Shown: piece after piece, positions 43,871 through 53,445 of the stretch
Numbering within the stretch: the stretch's first letter is position 1
Layout: every line of letters begins with the position of its first letter
Assembly (NCBI RefSeq): GCF_030758775.1
Contig: NZ_CP132384.1
Location: 1,302,001 to 1,366,000 of the forward strand
DNA length: 64,000 bases
Source: Bifidobacterium asteroides
GTDB taxonomy: Bacteria; Actinomycetota; Actinomycetes; Actinomycetales; Bifidobacteriaceae
Reading direction: 5' to 3'
Notes under the pieces: generated by a model
Seen by the model: the letters and a program-made list of their open reading frames with translations, nothing else
What the model was told of the DNA's origin: nothing
The model's database searches: none
Translations under genes and position numbers: made by a program

Positions 43871-44890
43871 TCAGTCCTCTGAGCCGTCTTCCGACTGCAT
43901 CTGCTCCATGAGTTCCACCTCTGAGCGCTCCTCGCGTGGCTTCTGCCTGACCACGTCAATATGAAGATCGTCATAGGCCGGCTGGGACTGGACCCAGAGA
44001 TGGGACTCCTCCTGGGGCTCGATCTCGGAATGCTCGCCGCAGCCATGATCCAGGGAGACCACGCGCCCGTCGTCCGGGCTCCATCGGTTGGCGCAGACGC
44101 CAAACATGGTCCCCAGATCGCCTGCCAGGGGAATCATGAAGCCACAGGTCTCGCAGGCCTTGCCCTTGGCCGTCCTGGTCGACAGGGACTTGGGACCGTG
44201 CTGACCCTCGTACCAACGTTTGGCGGTCGCTGTCCTGGCCTCGGCCGTCATCACGTGTCGGCGGGTCAGAGCGAAACGGTCGACGGCCTCATCCAGGTCA
44301 TCGGAAGAGGTCTGTGCGCCGAGGGGAATCAGATCATTCGACTCCTGCTCGTGAACGTCTTTTTCTTCACTTGGGCGGTCTGCCGGGCGGAAGACCACGC
44401 CGTCAGTCTCCTGATCGGACCCATCACCAACAAGGGGACTCGATTCTTGCTGGCCTTCTTCATCATCTGCGGGGTTATCATCTTCGGGGCTCTGCTGTAC
44501 TTGAGAATTCTGATGGCTGGCTTGCGCTGGCTTGTATCCGGCTGTCAGCCTGGGGTCGTCGGGCTCGGTTCCCATGGCATCGGTCACGCTCAGATCCGAG
44601 GGCAGCAGGCGGTCCTTCCAGGGAACCCAAGCGGGCGGCTGCAGGGCCGCATCTGTAGGCACCAGAGAGGATTCATCCACAGTCCAGGTATCGGCATCCT
44701 CGTCACGGTAGAGGGTGACCGACCACTGCCAGCCCTCATAGCCCTTGATGGCCGAGGCGAACCGGTAGTCCCAGACTCCGTCGCCAATCAGGGTGCGGCC
44801 GACCAGCCCACCGACCTCATCGCTGTCGGCGGCCACGCTCAGAGCCACTCGCCTAGCCAGTTCCTCAGGATCCAGGTCCTCTTGAACCAT
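43871..44890 (-). CDS. DUF3027 family protein
   Basis: A 339-residue conserved actinobacterial protein of unknown function. The N-terminal domain (about 1-100) contains VWDYRFASAIKGYEGWQWSV and WVPWKDRLLPSDL. An acidic, Gln/Ser-rich linker of about 100 residues follows (probably disordered). The C-terminal domain, FALTRRHVMTAEARTATAKRW, then CETCGFMIPLAGDLGTMFGVCANRWSPDDGRVV and DHGCGEH, has four conserved Cys and may bind zinc. Gene order with a cold-shock-type gene just upstream is conserved in related bacteria, so the pair probably acts together. Start behind AAGGTGTG. Confidence 0.85.
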   Translation of the reverse strand: MVQEDLDPEELARRVALSVAADSDEVGGLVGRTLIGDGVWDYRFASAIKGYEGWQWSVTLYRDEDADTWTVDESSLVPTDAALQPPAWVPWKDRLLPSDLSVTDAMGTEPDDPRLTAGYKPAQASHQNSQVQQSPEDDNPADDEEGQQESSPLVGDGSDQETDGVVFRPADRPSEEKDVHEQESNDLIPLGAQTSSDDLDEAVDRFALTRRHVMTAEARTATAKRWYEGQHGPKSLSTRTAKGKACETCGFMIPLAGDLGTMFGVCANRWSPDDGRVVSLDHGCGEHSEIEPQEESHLWVQSQPAYDDLHIDVVRQKPREERSEVELMEQMQSEDGSED

Positions 44891-44958
44891 CTATCACACC
44901 TTCATCATCAGTGGGACCGGATCAGACCGATCCACGTGGGATTGTTCTCGCCGTCTGC

Positions 44959-45348
44959 TCAGTCCGGCACGTCGAAGTCATCGGCCACAGCCCTTAAGAG
45001 GGTGGCCAGCTTGGCGGATTCAGCCCGACCTGGATAGTGATGTCGACGCAGGCCATTGCCCGCAGAGTCCAGCAGCTTGATCAAGTCCTCCACGATGGCG
45101 GCCATATCGTCCGGATCGGGTCGCTTGGCACGCAGAATGGAGGGGGTCGGCCCCACCAGCTTCAGATCCAGGGCTTGGGGACCCTTGCGGCCCTCAGCCA
45201 CTGAGAACTCCACCCGGGATCCCTTGCGTATGGTGGACACCCCAGCAGGCAGGGCTGATGAGGGCAGGAAGACATCCCCGCCTTGTTCATCTGTGATGAA
45301 CCCGAACCCCCGCTTGGCGTCGTACCACCGTACTCTCCCGCTGGGCAT
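44959..45348 (-). CDS. Cold-shock-domain protein with extended C-terminus
   Basis: A 129-residue protein. The first about 65 residues are a cold-shock OB fold with the RNA-binding stretch GRVRWYDAKRGFGFITDEQGGDVFLPSSAL. A roughly 60-residue C-terminal extension follows (KLVGPTPSILRAKRPDPDDMAAIVEDLIKLLDSAGNGL), predicted helical. Mycobacterial CspB has the same extended form. It probably binds single-stranded RNA or DNA and may work with the DUF3027 protein encoded 68 bases downstream. A ribosome site AAGGAAG precedes the ATG. Confidence 0.9.
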   Translation of the reverse strand: MPSGRVRWYDAKRGFGFITDEQGGDVFLPSSALPAGVSTIRKGSRVEFSVAEGRKGPQALDLKLVGPTPSILRAKRPDPDDMAAIVEDLIKLLDSAGNGLRRHHYPGRAESAKLATLLRAVADDFDVPD

Positions 45349-45434
45349 GCTCTGCCACTTCCTTACGTTGCTTCTTGAACTGATATATCCGAATTCAGTC
45401 TACCTGAACGCAACGGGCAGGACGACCCATCTTG

Positions 45435-47399
45435 TCATGGGCGTACGGGACGGCTGGGGGCAGAATTGGCCTGGTCCTCAAGGCGCCCCTGATCCCGGAT
45501 GACGCCTTGGGGTATGACGATGGTGAAGGTCAAGCCGCCTCCCGGGGTCTGCGAGGCGCATATGAATCCCTGATGAGCTTTGACAATGGACTGGACAATG
45601 GCCAGTCCAAGCCCCGTGCCGCCCTTCTCCCGAGCCCTGGACGGATCGGCCGTGTAGAAACGCTCGAAGAGCCTGGACCTGGATTCCTCCGGGACGCCTG
45701 GCCCGTGGTCAACCACCCGGATGATGGCATAGTCGGTGCCCACATGGCTGTTCTCTGCCACCTGGATCGCCTCAGTCAGGTGTCCCAGCGAGGACTCAGT
45801 GGCCTCCAACCTGGTCAGATCCGCTGGAGCAATGGTCGCCTTGACCAGGCCCAATCCCACCTGGACCGGCGAATCGGCTGGGGTGTAGCGGTGGACATTG
45901 CCCACGATATTGGTAATCACCTGACGCAGGCGGCTGGGGTCGCCAGTCACCGGTACCGAGGGCAGGGGACCCTCCTGGATGTCCAGGCTGACGGCCGGGC
46001 CAAGGTGCCCGCCCACGGTGATCTTTTCCTTGTTGCGTCCCTTGAGGCCCGGCAGACCCTTGTTAGGCGTGACCGGCTTCTCCTGGGGGGCGGGCTGGTC
46101 TTCGGTATGCAGGCAAATCCTTCCTGTAGCCACTTCTCTGCCCGGGTCCAAGGCATGCAGGTCGTCCACCCCGTCTCGCACCAGTCCAGTCAGATCGACC
46201 GGCAGGGTCGGGTCGATCCCCCTGCCCTCATCCAGACGTGCAAGCGAAAGCAGATCCGTGACCAGGACCGTCATCCTTGTCGAGGAGTCTTCGATGTGCT
46301 GGATGGACTTGTCGGCACGCTCCAGAGCCCCTGGATAGTCGCGCTGCATCCTGTAGAGCTCTGCATAGCCGTGGATGGCGGCCAGAGGGGTACGAAGCTC
46401 ATGGCTGGCGTCCGAAACAAACTGTTTCATCTTTTCGGTGGTCTGGCGCTGCTCGTCGAAGGAACGCTCGATTCGCGCCAGCATGGCGTTCAGGGATGCT
46501 GCCAGGGAACCCACCTCGGTATTCTCGGGGAAGCTGGGAATGCGTTGGGATAGGTCACCGGCCGCTATCTTGGCAGCGGTCTTTTCAATGCGTTTGAGAG
46601 GAACCAGGGTGGACTGGATCAGCAGAACCGAGATGACTCCACCCAGAAGGACCACAACAACAGAAATGATCATGCAGAAAGCCGTCAGATCGTGCACGGC
46701 CTCGTCCTGGTCGCTCATGGACAGACCGATGAAGAGGATGCCGCTGATTTCGGAGCCGTCCAGTTCGTTGCGCAGCTTCCACTGCATGGCCACCACTCGC
46801 CAGGAGGCCCGGGCTCGCTTCATGGTGTCCCGGTCTGGCGAGGCCTGTCGCGAGACGCGCACATAGGCCGGTACCGTGGTGGGCTTGCCCAGGGGTATCG
46901 AGTCCAGGCTGCCGTCGGCGGGCAGACGCGGGCGGGAAATGACCCCGTTGACCTGCATAGGATTCAGATCGTCCGAAATAATGTGCAGCTTATCGTCGCG
47001 GATCTGCAGGAAGTAATCAGTGGGGCCAAGGCCATTCTTGCTCAGGTCCTCCTGGCGCAGAAGGGTGGCGTTGCGGATACCAAGGTTGGCCTGGCGGATC
47101 AGCTGGGAGTCCGTGCGCTTCATCAGATAGTCATCGGCCATCTGGCAGATGGCCACAGAGACACCCACCGTACCCACGATGAGCAGGATGAGCATGCTGG
47201 CTACAAGCTTGGTGCTTAAGGGAATGGCAGCCAGCGGCGACCTGCGCATGGACCGACCCCTCGGTCTGCCGGAGCCCTTTCCCTTCTCAGAATCCGAACC
47301 CATGGCGGAGTCGGTCCTGTCAGCCGACCTCGGGTCGTGAGTATCCGACGGTTCTGCCATGGGAGTCGAGCCCAAGGGACTAGTCGCCATCGCCGCCAT
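45435..47399 (-). CDS. Sensor histidine kinase
   Basis: A 654-residue membrane sensor. First transmembrane helix at about residues 66-88, an extracytoplasmic sensor domain (about 89-225), second helix (about 236-260), HAMP linker (PLKRIEKTAAKIAAGDLSQRIP), HisKA phosphoacceptor in SDASHELRTPLAAIHGYAEL (His about residue 331), then an HATPase domain with NIVGNVHRYTP (N box), DHGPGVPEE and GGTGLGLAIV. An unusual hydrophilic insert (about 60 residues, from about 395 to 455) separates HisKA from the ATPase. The start is uncertain (47399, 47390 or 47360); the first two overlap the regulator gene. It pairs with the adjacent OmpR-type regulator. Confidence 0.9.
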   Translation of the reverse strand: MAAMATSPLGSTPMAEPSDTHDPRSADRTDSAMGSDSEKGKGSGRPRGRSMRRSPLAAIPLSTKLVASMLILLIVGTVGVSVAICQMADDYLMKRTDSQLIRQANLGIRNATLLRQEDLSKNGLGPTDYFLQIRDDKLHIISDDLNPMQVNGVISRPRLPADGSLDSIPLGKPTTVPAYVRVSRQASPDRDTMKRARASWRVVAMQWKLRNELDGSEISGILFIGLSMSDQDEAVHDLTAFCMIISVVVVLLGGVISVLLIQSTLVPLKRIEKTAAKIAAGDLSQRIPSFPENTEVGSLAASLNAMLARIERSFDEQRQTTEKMKQFVSDASHELRTPLAAIHGYAELYRMQRDYPGALERADKSIQHIEDSSTRMTVLVTDLLSLARLDEGRGIDPTLPVDLTGLVRDGVDDLHALDPGREVATGRICLHTEDQPAPQEKPVTPNKGLPGLKGRNKEKITVGGHLGPAVSLDIQEGPLPSVPVTGDPSRLRQVITNIVGNVHRYTPADSPVQVGLGLVKATIAPADLTRLEATESSLGHLTEAIQVAENSHVGTDYAIIRVVDHGPGVPEESRSRLFERFYTADPSRAREKGGTGLGLAIVQSIVKAHQGFICASQTPGGGLTFTIVIPQGVIRDQGRLEDQANSAPSRPVRP

Positions 47400-48138
47400 C
47401 CGATGCGTTCTGCCTAGGGGCCCGAATCATGTAGCCGATGCCCCGCTTGGTCTCGATCAGCGGGGTGACCTTGCGCTCCCCGCCGTGTCCGTCACTGATG
47501 GTGATGCCATCCACCTTCTTGCGCAGGTAGGAGATGTAGGACTCCACAATGGCCGCATCCCCGCCCCAGTCGTACTGCCAGACATGATCCAGAATCTGCG
47601 CCTTGCTGAGCACGCGGCCCTCATTGTCCATCAGGTAGCGCAGCAGCTTGTATTCGGTCGGACTCAGGTCGATGGGTCGCCCGGCCCTGGTGACGTCGTG
47701 CGAATCCTCGTTGATCTCCAGATCCCCTACGCGGATGATCGGATCGTCCTCCTGATGCTCGCGCGTCCTGCGCAATATGGCCTTGATCCTGGCCACAACC
47801 TCCTCCAGGCTGAAGGGTTTGGTCACGTAGTCGTCGCCGCCCACAGTCAGCCCCATGACCTTGTCCTGGGTATCATCTCTGGCCGTCAGGAAGAGCACCG
47901 GCGCCTCGATTCCCTCTTGACGGATACGGGAGGTGACCGTGAATCCATCGATATCAGGCAGCATGACATCCAGGACGATCAGATCAGGCTGGATGCGCTC
48001 AATGACCTGAATGGCCTCGGAGCCGGACGCCGCGGTCTCGACCGCAAAGCCTGCGAAGTGCAGGGAGGCCACCAGCAGATCCCTGATGGACGGTTCGTCG
48101 TCGACCACGACCAGTTGTGCTTGCGTCGGTTTGCTCAT
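47380..48138 (-). CDS. OmpR-family response regulator
   Basis: A 252-residue DNA-binding regulator. The receiver domain (about 1-120) has the acidic pair VVVDDEPSIRD, the phosphorylation Asp in LIVLDVMLPDIDGF (about 53), and the Thr/Lys switch VLFLTARDD and DYVTKPF. The winged-helix domain (about 135-240) shows PTEYKLLRYLMDNEGRVLSKAQIL and VESYISYLRKKVD. It overlaps the kinase gene by 20 bases and follows the TPM-domain gene by four bases, so all three form an operon. Target genes are unknown. Confidence 0.95.
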   Translation of the reverse strand: MSKPTQAQLVVVDDEPSIRDLLVASLHFAGFAVETAASGSEAIQVIERIQPDLIVLDVMLPDIDGFTVTSRIRQEGIEAPVLFLTARDDTQDKVMGLTVGGDDYVTKPFSLEEVVARIKAILRRTREHQEDDPIIRVGDLEINEDSHDVTRAGRPIDLSPTEYKLLRYLMDNEGRVLSKAQILDHVWQYDWGGDAAIVESYISYLRKKVDGITISDGHGGERKVTPLIETKRGIGYMIRAPRQNASDGGDGD

Positions 48139-48142
48139 GGTC

Positions 48143-48934
48143 TCAGCTTGCCGCGTCTTTCTGGGTATTATCTGAGAGTTCGCTGACCGTCTCTGTCGGG
48201 CGTAATTGCTTCTTCGGAGCACCGGACTTGCGATGATGAGCCCCGGTTCGGCTACTGCGACGCCACCAAATCGCAACGGCTACGCCCAGCATGACCAGGA
48301 CGACAACCGTCACCGAAAGGGCAATGATCATCACCCGGCGATGCCGATGGTTTTGGTCAAGAGTCTCAACCTGGTCCATCATGGCCTTGGCCGACCCCAC
48401 CCAGTCGGGATTGCGGCCCTTGGTGACCGGCTCCAAAGCAGCCTGCGAGAGCTGATCTACGCTGGATTGGTCCTTGAGCCAAGCCTGCGAGTTGCTGGAG
48501 ACCGCCACGACCAATTTGCCGTCCTGAGAGGCCACAGCCAGTAGAACCGTGTCGTGGGTGGGCTTCATTGATTCGAGCACCCTGGATGCCCAGGTCTCAG
48601 GCTTAACGCCCTGATAGAAATGCGGAAGGTAGAGCAGCCGGACCGATACTCCTGTTTGCTCTGCGGTTTCCTGGATAGCATCCTTGACGGATCCTACGTC
48701 CGAACCCAGCAAATTCTGCGGATCAGTGATCGCGTCGGTCATGGTTCCGACCCCAGCCTGAGGCTCATCGGCACAAGCCTTGGTCGGCCCCATAACCCCG
48801 ACCGTCAAAATCATCAAGAGCAGAAAAGCCAGCACCCGCTTTATGGGTGAAACGCCGACCGGATTCGTCTTGTGGAAGGGGACTCGTTCGTCCACATGGG
48901 TCCGCGGACGGGGCAACTGCGTGAACACTGTCAT
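48143..48934 (-). CDS. Secreted TPM-domain (Psb32-type) membrane-anchored protein
   Basis: A 263-residue protein with an N-terminal signal peptide (ending near TKACADE), an extracytoplasmic TPM domain (about 60-190: LPHFYQGVKPETW, DTVLLAVASQDGKLVVAVSSN, WVGSAKAMMDQ), a transmembrane helix (about 205-228, MIIALSVTVVVLVMLGVAVAIW) and a basic cytoplasmic tail. TPM domains occur in proteins thought to act on membrane protein quality or phosphatase functions; the exact role here is unknown. I prefer the ATG at 48932-48934, seven bases after TACTGT, to one nine codons upstream. It is the first gene of the regulator-kinase operon. Confidence 0.8.
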   Translation of the reverse strand: MTVFTQLPRPRTHVDERVPFHKTNPVGVSPIKRVLAFLLLMILTVGVMGPTKACADEPQAGVGTMTDAITDPQNLLGSDVGSVKDAIQETAEQTGVSVRLLYLPHFYQGVKPETWASRVLESMKPTHDTVLLAVASQDGKLVVAVSSNSQAWLKDQSSVDQLSQAALEPVTKGRNPDWVGSAKAMMDQVETLDQNHRHRRVMIIALSVTVVVLVMLGVAVAIWWRRSSRTGAHHRKSGAPKKQLRPTETVSELSDNTQKDAAS

Positions 48935-48941
48935 AGTGTCC

Positions 48942-48947
48942 ACAGTA
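48942..48947 (-). promoter_or_regulatory. -10 box of a probable leaderless operon promoter
   Basis: On the minus strand TACTGT ends seven bases before the ATG of the TPM gene. There is no ribosome site. Confidence 0.45.
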
Positions 48948-49003
48948 GCGGTTGACGGCATTGGACTCCCCCACCATCACCGCCATTCACGGAAAGGACA
49001 ATC

Positions 49004-49297
49004 ATGACACGGTACCAAGTCGATTCGGATCAGATACAGACGGCCTCCGGCGCGGTCAGCGGCTCGATAGGGGCCATCAGAGATGCCGTGGCGGGAATGT
49101 ACACCAATCTGGACAATCTGCAAAGCGTCTGGCAGGGCTCGGCGGCCAGCCAATTCGCCACAGTGGCCCAGCAGTGGCGCGCCTCGCAGGCTCAGATGGA
49201 ACAGGCGCTTGAAGGTATCCAGTCAGCTCTGACACAGGCATCGTCGCTCTATGCGGACACCGAGGCCCAGGCCACCCGTCTCTTCGCTGGAGCCTGA
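49004..49297 (+). CDS. WXG100-family protein
   Basis: A 97-residue helical-hairpin protein of the ESAT-6/WXG100 family, substrates of type VII secretion. The WXG turn is SVWQGSAASQF (about residue 43-53), and the C-terminal YADTE matches the YxxxD/E secretion signal. There is no other type VII gene next to it. The ATG follows GGAAAGGAC. It lies alone between the TPM operon and the groEL terminator, so its partner and exporter, if any, are elsewhere. Confidence 0.9.
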   Translation: MTRYQVDSDQIQTASGAVSGSIGAIRDAVAGMYTNLDNLQSVWQGSAASQFATVAQQWRASQAQMEQALEGIQSALTQASSLYADTEAQATRLFAGA

Positions 49298-49411
49298 CGC
49301 CTGGTTGATGCATGCAGGCAACCCGGAGCCATTCGATCATGGCGGATCGGCCCCAGACCCGGCAAGCATATATGGAAAACGGAACAGACGGTGAACGAGT
49401 GCAAGAAAAGA

Positions 49412-49454
49412 GACAGGGGCTTGCGCACCATTATCCGGTGCGCAGGCCCCTGTC
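49412..49454 (-). terminator. Rho-independent terminator of groEL
   Basis: An 18-base-pair stem with one G-U pair (49412-49429 with 49437-49454). On the minus strand it is followed by TCTTTTCTTG. Confidence 0.9.
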
Positions 49455-49503
49455 CTTGGCGATCAATCAGTCCAGCCGAAAAGCCCGGCCGAACCTCGAG
49501 GGA

Positions 49504-51189
<1,686 letters not shown>

Positions 51190-51201
51190 TCAGCTGTCGT
51201 G

Positions 51202-51228
51202 TTATCACTCCCGCACCTCGAGTGCTAA
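51202..51228 (-). promoter_or_regulatory. CIRCE operator 1 (promoter-downstream copy)
   Basis: TTATCACTC-N9-GAGTGCTAA, one mismatch from the CIRCE consensus. It would cover the predicted transcription start of groEL. Confidence 0.9.
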
Positions 51229-51234
51229 TTCAGC

Positions 51235-51264
51235 AGATTAGCACTCGATGGAGCCGAGTGCCAA
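51235..51264 (-). promoter_or_regulatory. groEL promoter and CIRCE operator 2
   Basis: TTAGCACTC-N9-GAGTGCCAA (51238-51264), one mismatch from consensus. On the minus strand TTGGCA (51259-51264) and TAATCT (51235-51240), 18 bases apart, form the likely -35 and -10, so the -35 sits inside this operator. Confidence 0.8.
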
Positions 51265-51386
51265 CCCCAGGGGAAAATACGCTGCAGGCTGTATGCCATA
51301 TCGCCCCTGACCCATCGGCCGCGCCCACAGGCAATCCGCACCCTGCACAGTCCCGGCTCAGCACTGTAATTCGAAACACATGCTAC

Positions 51387-51418
51387 AAAAAAATGGACCC
51401 CGGAATAACCGGGATCCA
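51387..51418 (-). terminator. Rho-independent terminator of the cold-shock gene
   Basis: A 10-base-pair stem (51394-51403 with 51409-51418) around a 5-base loop, followed on the minus strand by seven T (51387-51393). Confidence 0.95.
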
Positions 51419-51443
51419 CCATGACGAATACAGAAGACGACAA

Positions 51444-51647
51444 TCAGAGCTTGGTGACCTTGGTTGCCTGCAGACCCTTGGGGCCCTCTTCCACCTGATA
51501 TTCGACCTTATCTCCCTCATCAAGGGTCTTGAACCCGTCGGACTGAATGGCTGAGTAGTGCACGAACACGTCCTCGCCGCCATCGTCGGGATTGATGAAT
51601 CCGTAACCCTTGCCAGCGCTGAAGAATTTCACAGTGCCTTGTGCCAT
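51444..51647 (-). CDS. cspA: Cold-shock protein CspA family
   Basis: A 67-residue single cold-shock domain. The RNA-binding motifs are [11 protein letters not shown] and DVFVHYSAI. It binds single-stranded RNA and resolves RNA structure. The ATG at 51645-51647 has AAGGAAG. A strong terminator separates it from groEL on the same strand, although the gene order cspA-groEL is shared with other bifidobacteria. A possible -10 TATGTT lies about 18 bases before the start. Confidence 0.95.
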   Translation of the reverse strand: MAQGTVKFFSAGKGYGFINPDDGGEDVFVHYSAIQSDGFKTLDEGDKVEYQVEEGPKGLQATKVTKL

Positions 51648-51817
51648 AACTAACTTCCTTAACATAGGTGCCGCGTCACAACAGATACGAGACTGACCGC
51701 ATCTGCCTGGTCGGCAAGGTCAGTTTAGGCCTATCGACAGGGCAATTGCAAAACGCCGGGCCGAAATTCGGGAACTTTTGCCATCGAATTCCCTTTTGTC
51801 GTCCGGCTGGCTGAACC

Positions 51818-52462
51818 TTACTGCATGAGGATGGCTTCCACCGGAGTGGAGGCCACGGAGGACTGCTCAACCTGGGTGATGCCCAGCAGGCTGGCCACCT
51901 CCTGGGCGGTAGCCTTGTCGGCCTCATCACGGTAGCGGACCGTGCTTACGCCAGGCAGAGCGCCCTGCGGATTGGTTGCCGTGACCGCAGTGTAACCGGC
52001 ATTGACCAGGACCTGGCGCTTGCTGCCCGCATGCCCGGTGATCCTGGTTCCGTTGATGATGGCCACCTGTGTGCCCCTGTTGACCACAGGTGCCGGGCTG
52101 CTGCTGGATGCACTCGTCGAAGGCGATTGCGAGGGCGGCTGCGAAGCCTGCTCCTGGGAGGATTTTTCAGCAGAGGTCTTGCTGTCTGAGGCGGAGGTGG
52201 ATGCAGACCGCTTGGGCACATGGTGGCTGATGACCCGGGAGGCATCAGTGTGCGTCTGCTGCCAGGGCAGGGAGCCGCTGACTGCAGCCCATAAGCCCAG
52301 TCCGCACAGCACGGCCAGGACAACCACCAGCAGGTAGGGCAGAGCCCTGACCGGCAGGGAACGGGGCCCCCGATGCACACCGACCGGCCCCTTGGGAGGG
52401 TTGTCGAACGCATCATGAACCTGAGGGCGCGCCTGCGTCCCATTGTCGCGCGTGCTAGCCAT
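51818..52462 (-). CDS. LytR C-terminal-domain membrane protein
   Basis: A 214-residue protein. A hydrophilic N-terminus (about 38 residues) precedes one transmembrane helix (about 40-62), then a Ser/Gln/Pro-rich low-complexity stretch (about 75-125). The C-terminal domain (about 130-214) begins VAIINGTRITGHAG and shows the LytR_C pattern VNAGYTAV...TVRYRDEADKATAQEVASLLGI. The domain projects outside the cell, where it may bind the wall; there is no LytR-Cps2A-Psr catalytic domain. The start ATG follows GGAGGAG. It is divergent from ung. Confidence 0.85.
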   Translation of the reverse strand: MASTRDNGTQARPQVHDAFDNPPKGPVGVHRGPRSLPVRALPYLLVVVLAVLCGLGLWAAVSGSLPWQQTHTDASRVISHHVPKRSASTSASDSKTSAEKSSQEQASQPPSQSPSTSASSSSPAPVVNRGTQVAIINGTRITGHAGSKRQVLVNAGYTAVTATNPQGALPGVSTVRYRDEADKATAQEVASLLGITQVEQSSVASTPVEAILMQ

Positions 52463-52599
52463 GAACTCTCCTCCGCTCCACCGGATCCTGAACCATTATA
52501 TGTAATGGGACGCCGGAGCAGCATCCCGCTGACCATCCGACGTTCCCCGCAAGCCCGGGAAAGCCATGACAACCCTGACCGGCTCATATCACCAAGCGA

Positions 52600-52605
52600 T
52601 ATAGT
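52600..52605 (+). promoter_or_regulatory. -10 box of a probable leaderless ung promoter
   Basis: TATAGT ends six bases before the ung ATG at 52612, and no ribosome site is present. Confidence 0.55.
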
Positions 52606-52611
52606 GACCTT

Positions 52612-53400
52612 ATGAACAGCAGCCAGCCTATTGCCGCAACCTCCCCCGCGCCGACGAACGGAACCGGTACCAACCCTCCGACCATAGCAGGAGGCCAGGG
52701 CCGAACCCATCGCAAACCTCTGAGCGCCTTGGTGGATCCTGGCTGGGCCAAGGCTCTCGCTCCTGTCGAGCCCAACATCCACCGGATGGGCGACTTCCTC
52801 AGATCCGAGCTGGCCCAGGGCCACCGCTATCTGCCTGCCAGCAAGAACATCCTTCGCGCCTTTACCATCCCCTTCGACTCCATCAAGGTCCTGATCGTGG
52901 GCCAGGATCCCTATCCGACGCCCGGGCATCCGGTGGGCCTGAGCTTCTGCGTGGACCCTGCCGTCAGCCCCATCCCCGGCTCCCTGCGCAATATTTACAC
53001 CGAGCTCAGCTCCGACCTGGGCCTGCCCACGCCCTCCAACGGCGATCTGACGCCTTGGACCAGGCGAGGGGTCATGCTGCTGAACCGCTGCCTGACTGTA
53101 CGGGTGGGCAAGCCGGCCAGCCACCGGAACAAGGGCTGGGAGGAGATCACCGACGCCGCCATCCGAGCTCTGAACGACCGACGCGACCAGGAGGGCAGGG
53201 TCCGGCCCCTGGTGGCCATTCTTTGGGGAAGGCAGGCCCAGAGCCTGGAGCCCCTGCTGACCAATGCGGCCATCATCAAATCCCCGCATCCCAGCCCCAT
53301 GTCGGCCCGATACGGCTTCTTCGGGTCACGTCCATTCTCCAAGGCCAACCATGCCTTGGAGGCCATGGGCGCCCAGCCGGTGGATTGGTCCCTGACCTGA
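52612..53400 (+). CDS. ung: Uracil-DNA glycosylase
   Basis: Removes uracil from DNA to start base-excision repair. 262 residues, slightly longer than usual because of a non-conserved N-terminus of about 40 residues. The catalytic water-activating Asp is in [18 protein letters not shown] (about residue 102), and the C-terminal uracil-recognition motif [13 protein letters not shown] is intact. LWGRQAQ is the DNA-binding loop preceding it. It is likely leaderless, with TATAGT just upstream. It is followed by an independent promoter for moxR. Confidence 0.96.
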   Translation: MNSSQPIAATSPAPTNGTGTNPPTIAGGQGRTHRKPLSALVDPGWAKALAPVEPNIHRMGDFLRSELAQGHRYLPASKNILRAFTIPFDSIKVLIVGQDPYPTPGHPVGLSFCVDPAVSPIPGSLRNIYTELSSDLGLPTPSNGDLTPWTRRGVMLLNRCLTVRVGKPASHRNKGWEEITDAAIRALNDRRDQEGRVRPLVAILWGRQAQSLEPLLTNAAIIKSPHPSPMSARYGFFGSRPFSKANHALEAMGAQPVDWSLT

Positions 53401-53432
53401 TTCCAGCTGGCTGAATCGTCAGGAAATGCCGT

Positions 53433-53438
53433 TACCAT
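53433..53438 (+). promoter_or_regulatory. -10 box of a probable leaderless moxR promoter
   Basis: TACCAT ends seven bases before the ATG at 53446, and CTGAAT lies 16 bases upstream (53411-53416). This supports starting moxR at 53446 rather than 53437. Confidence 0.45.
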
Positions 53439-53445
53439 GTCTGCT

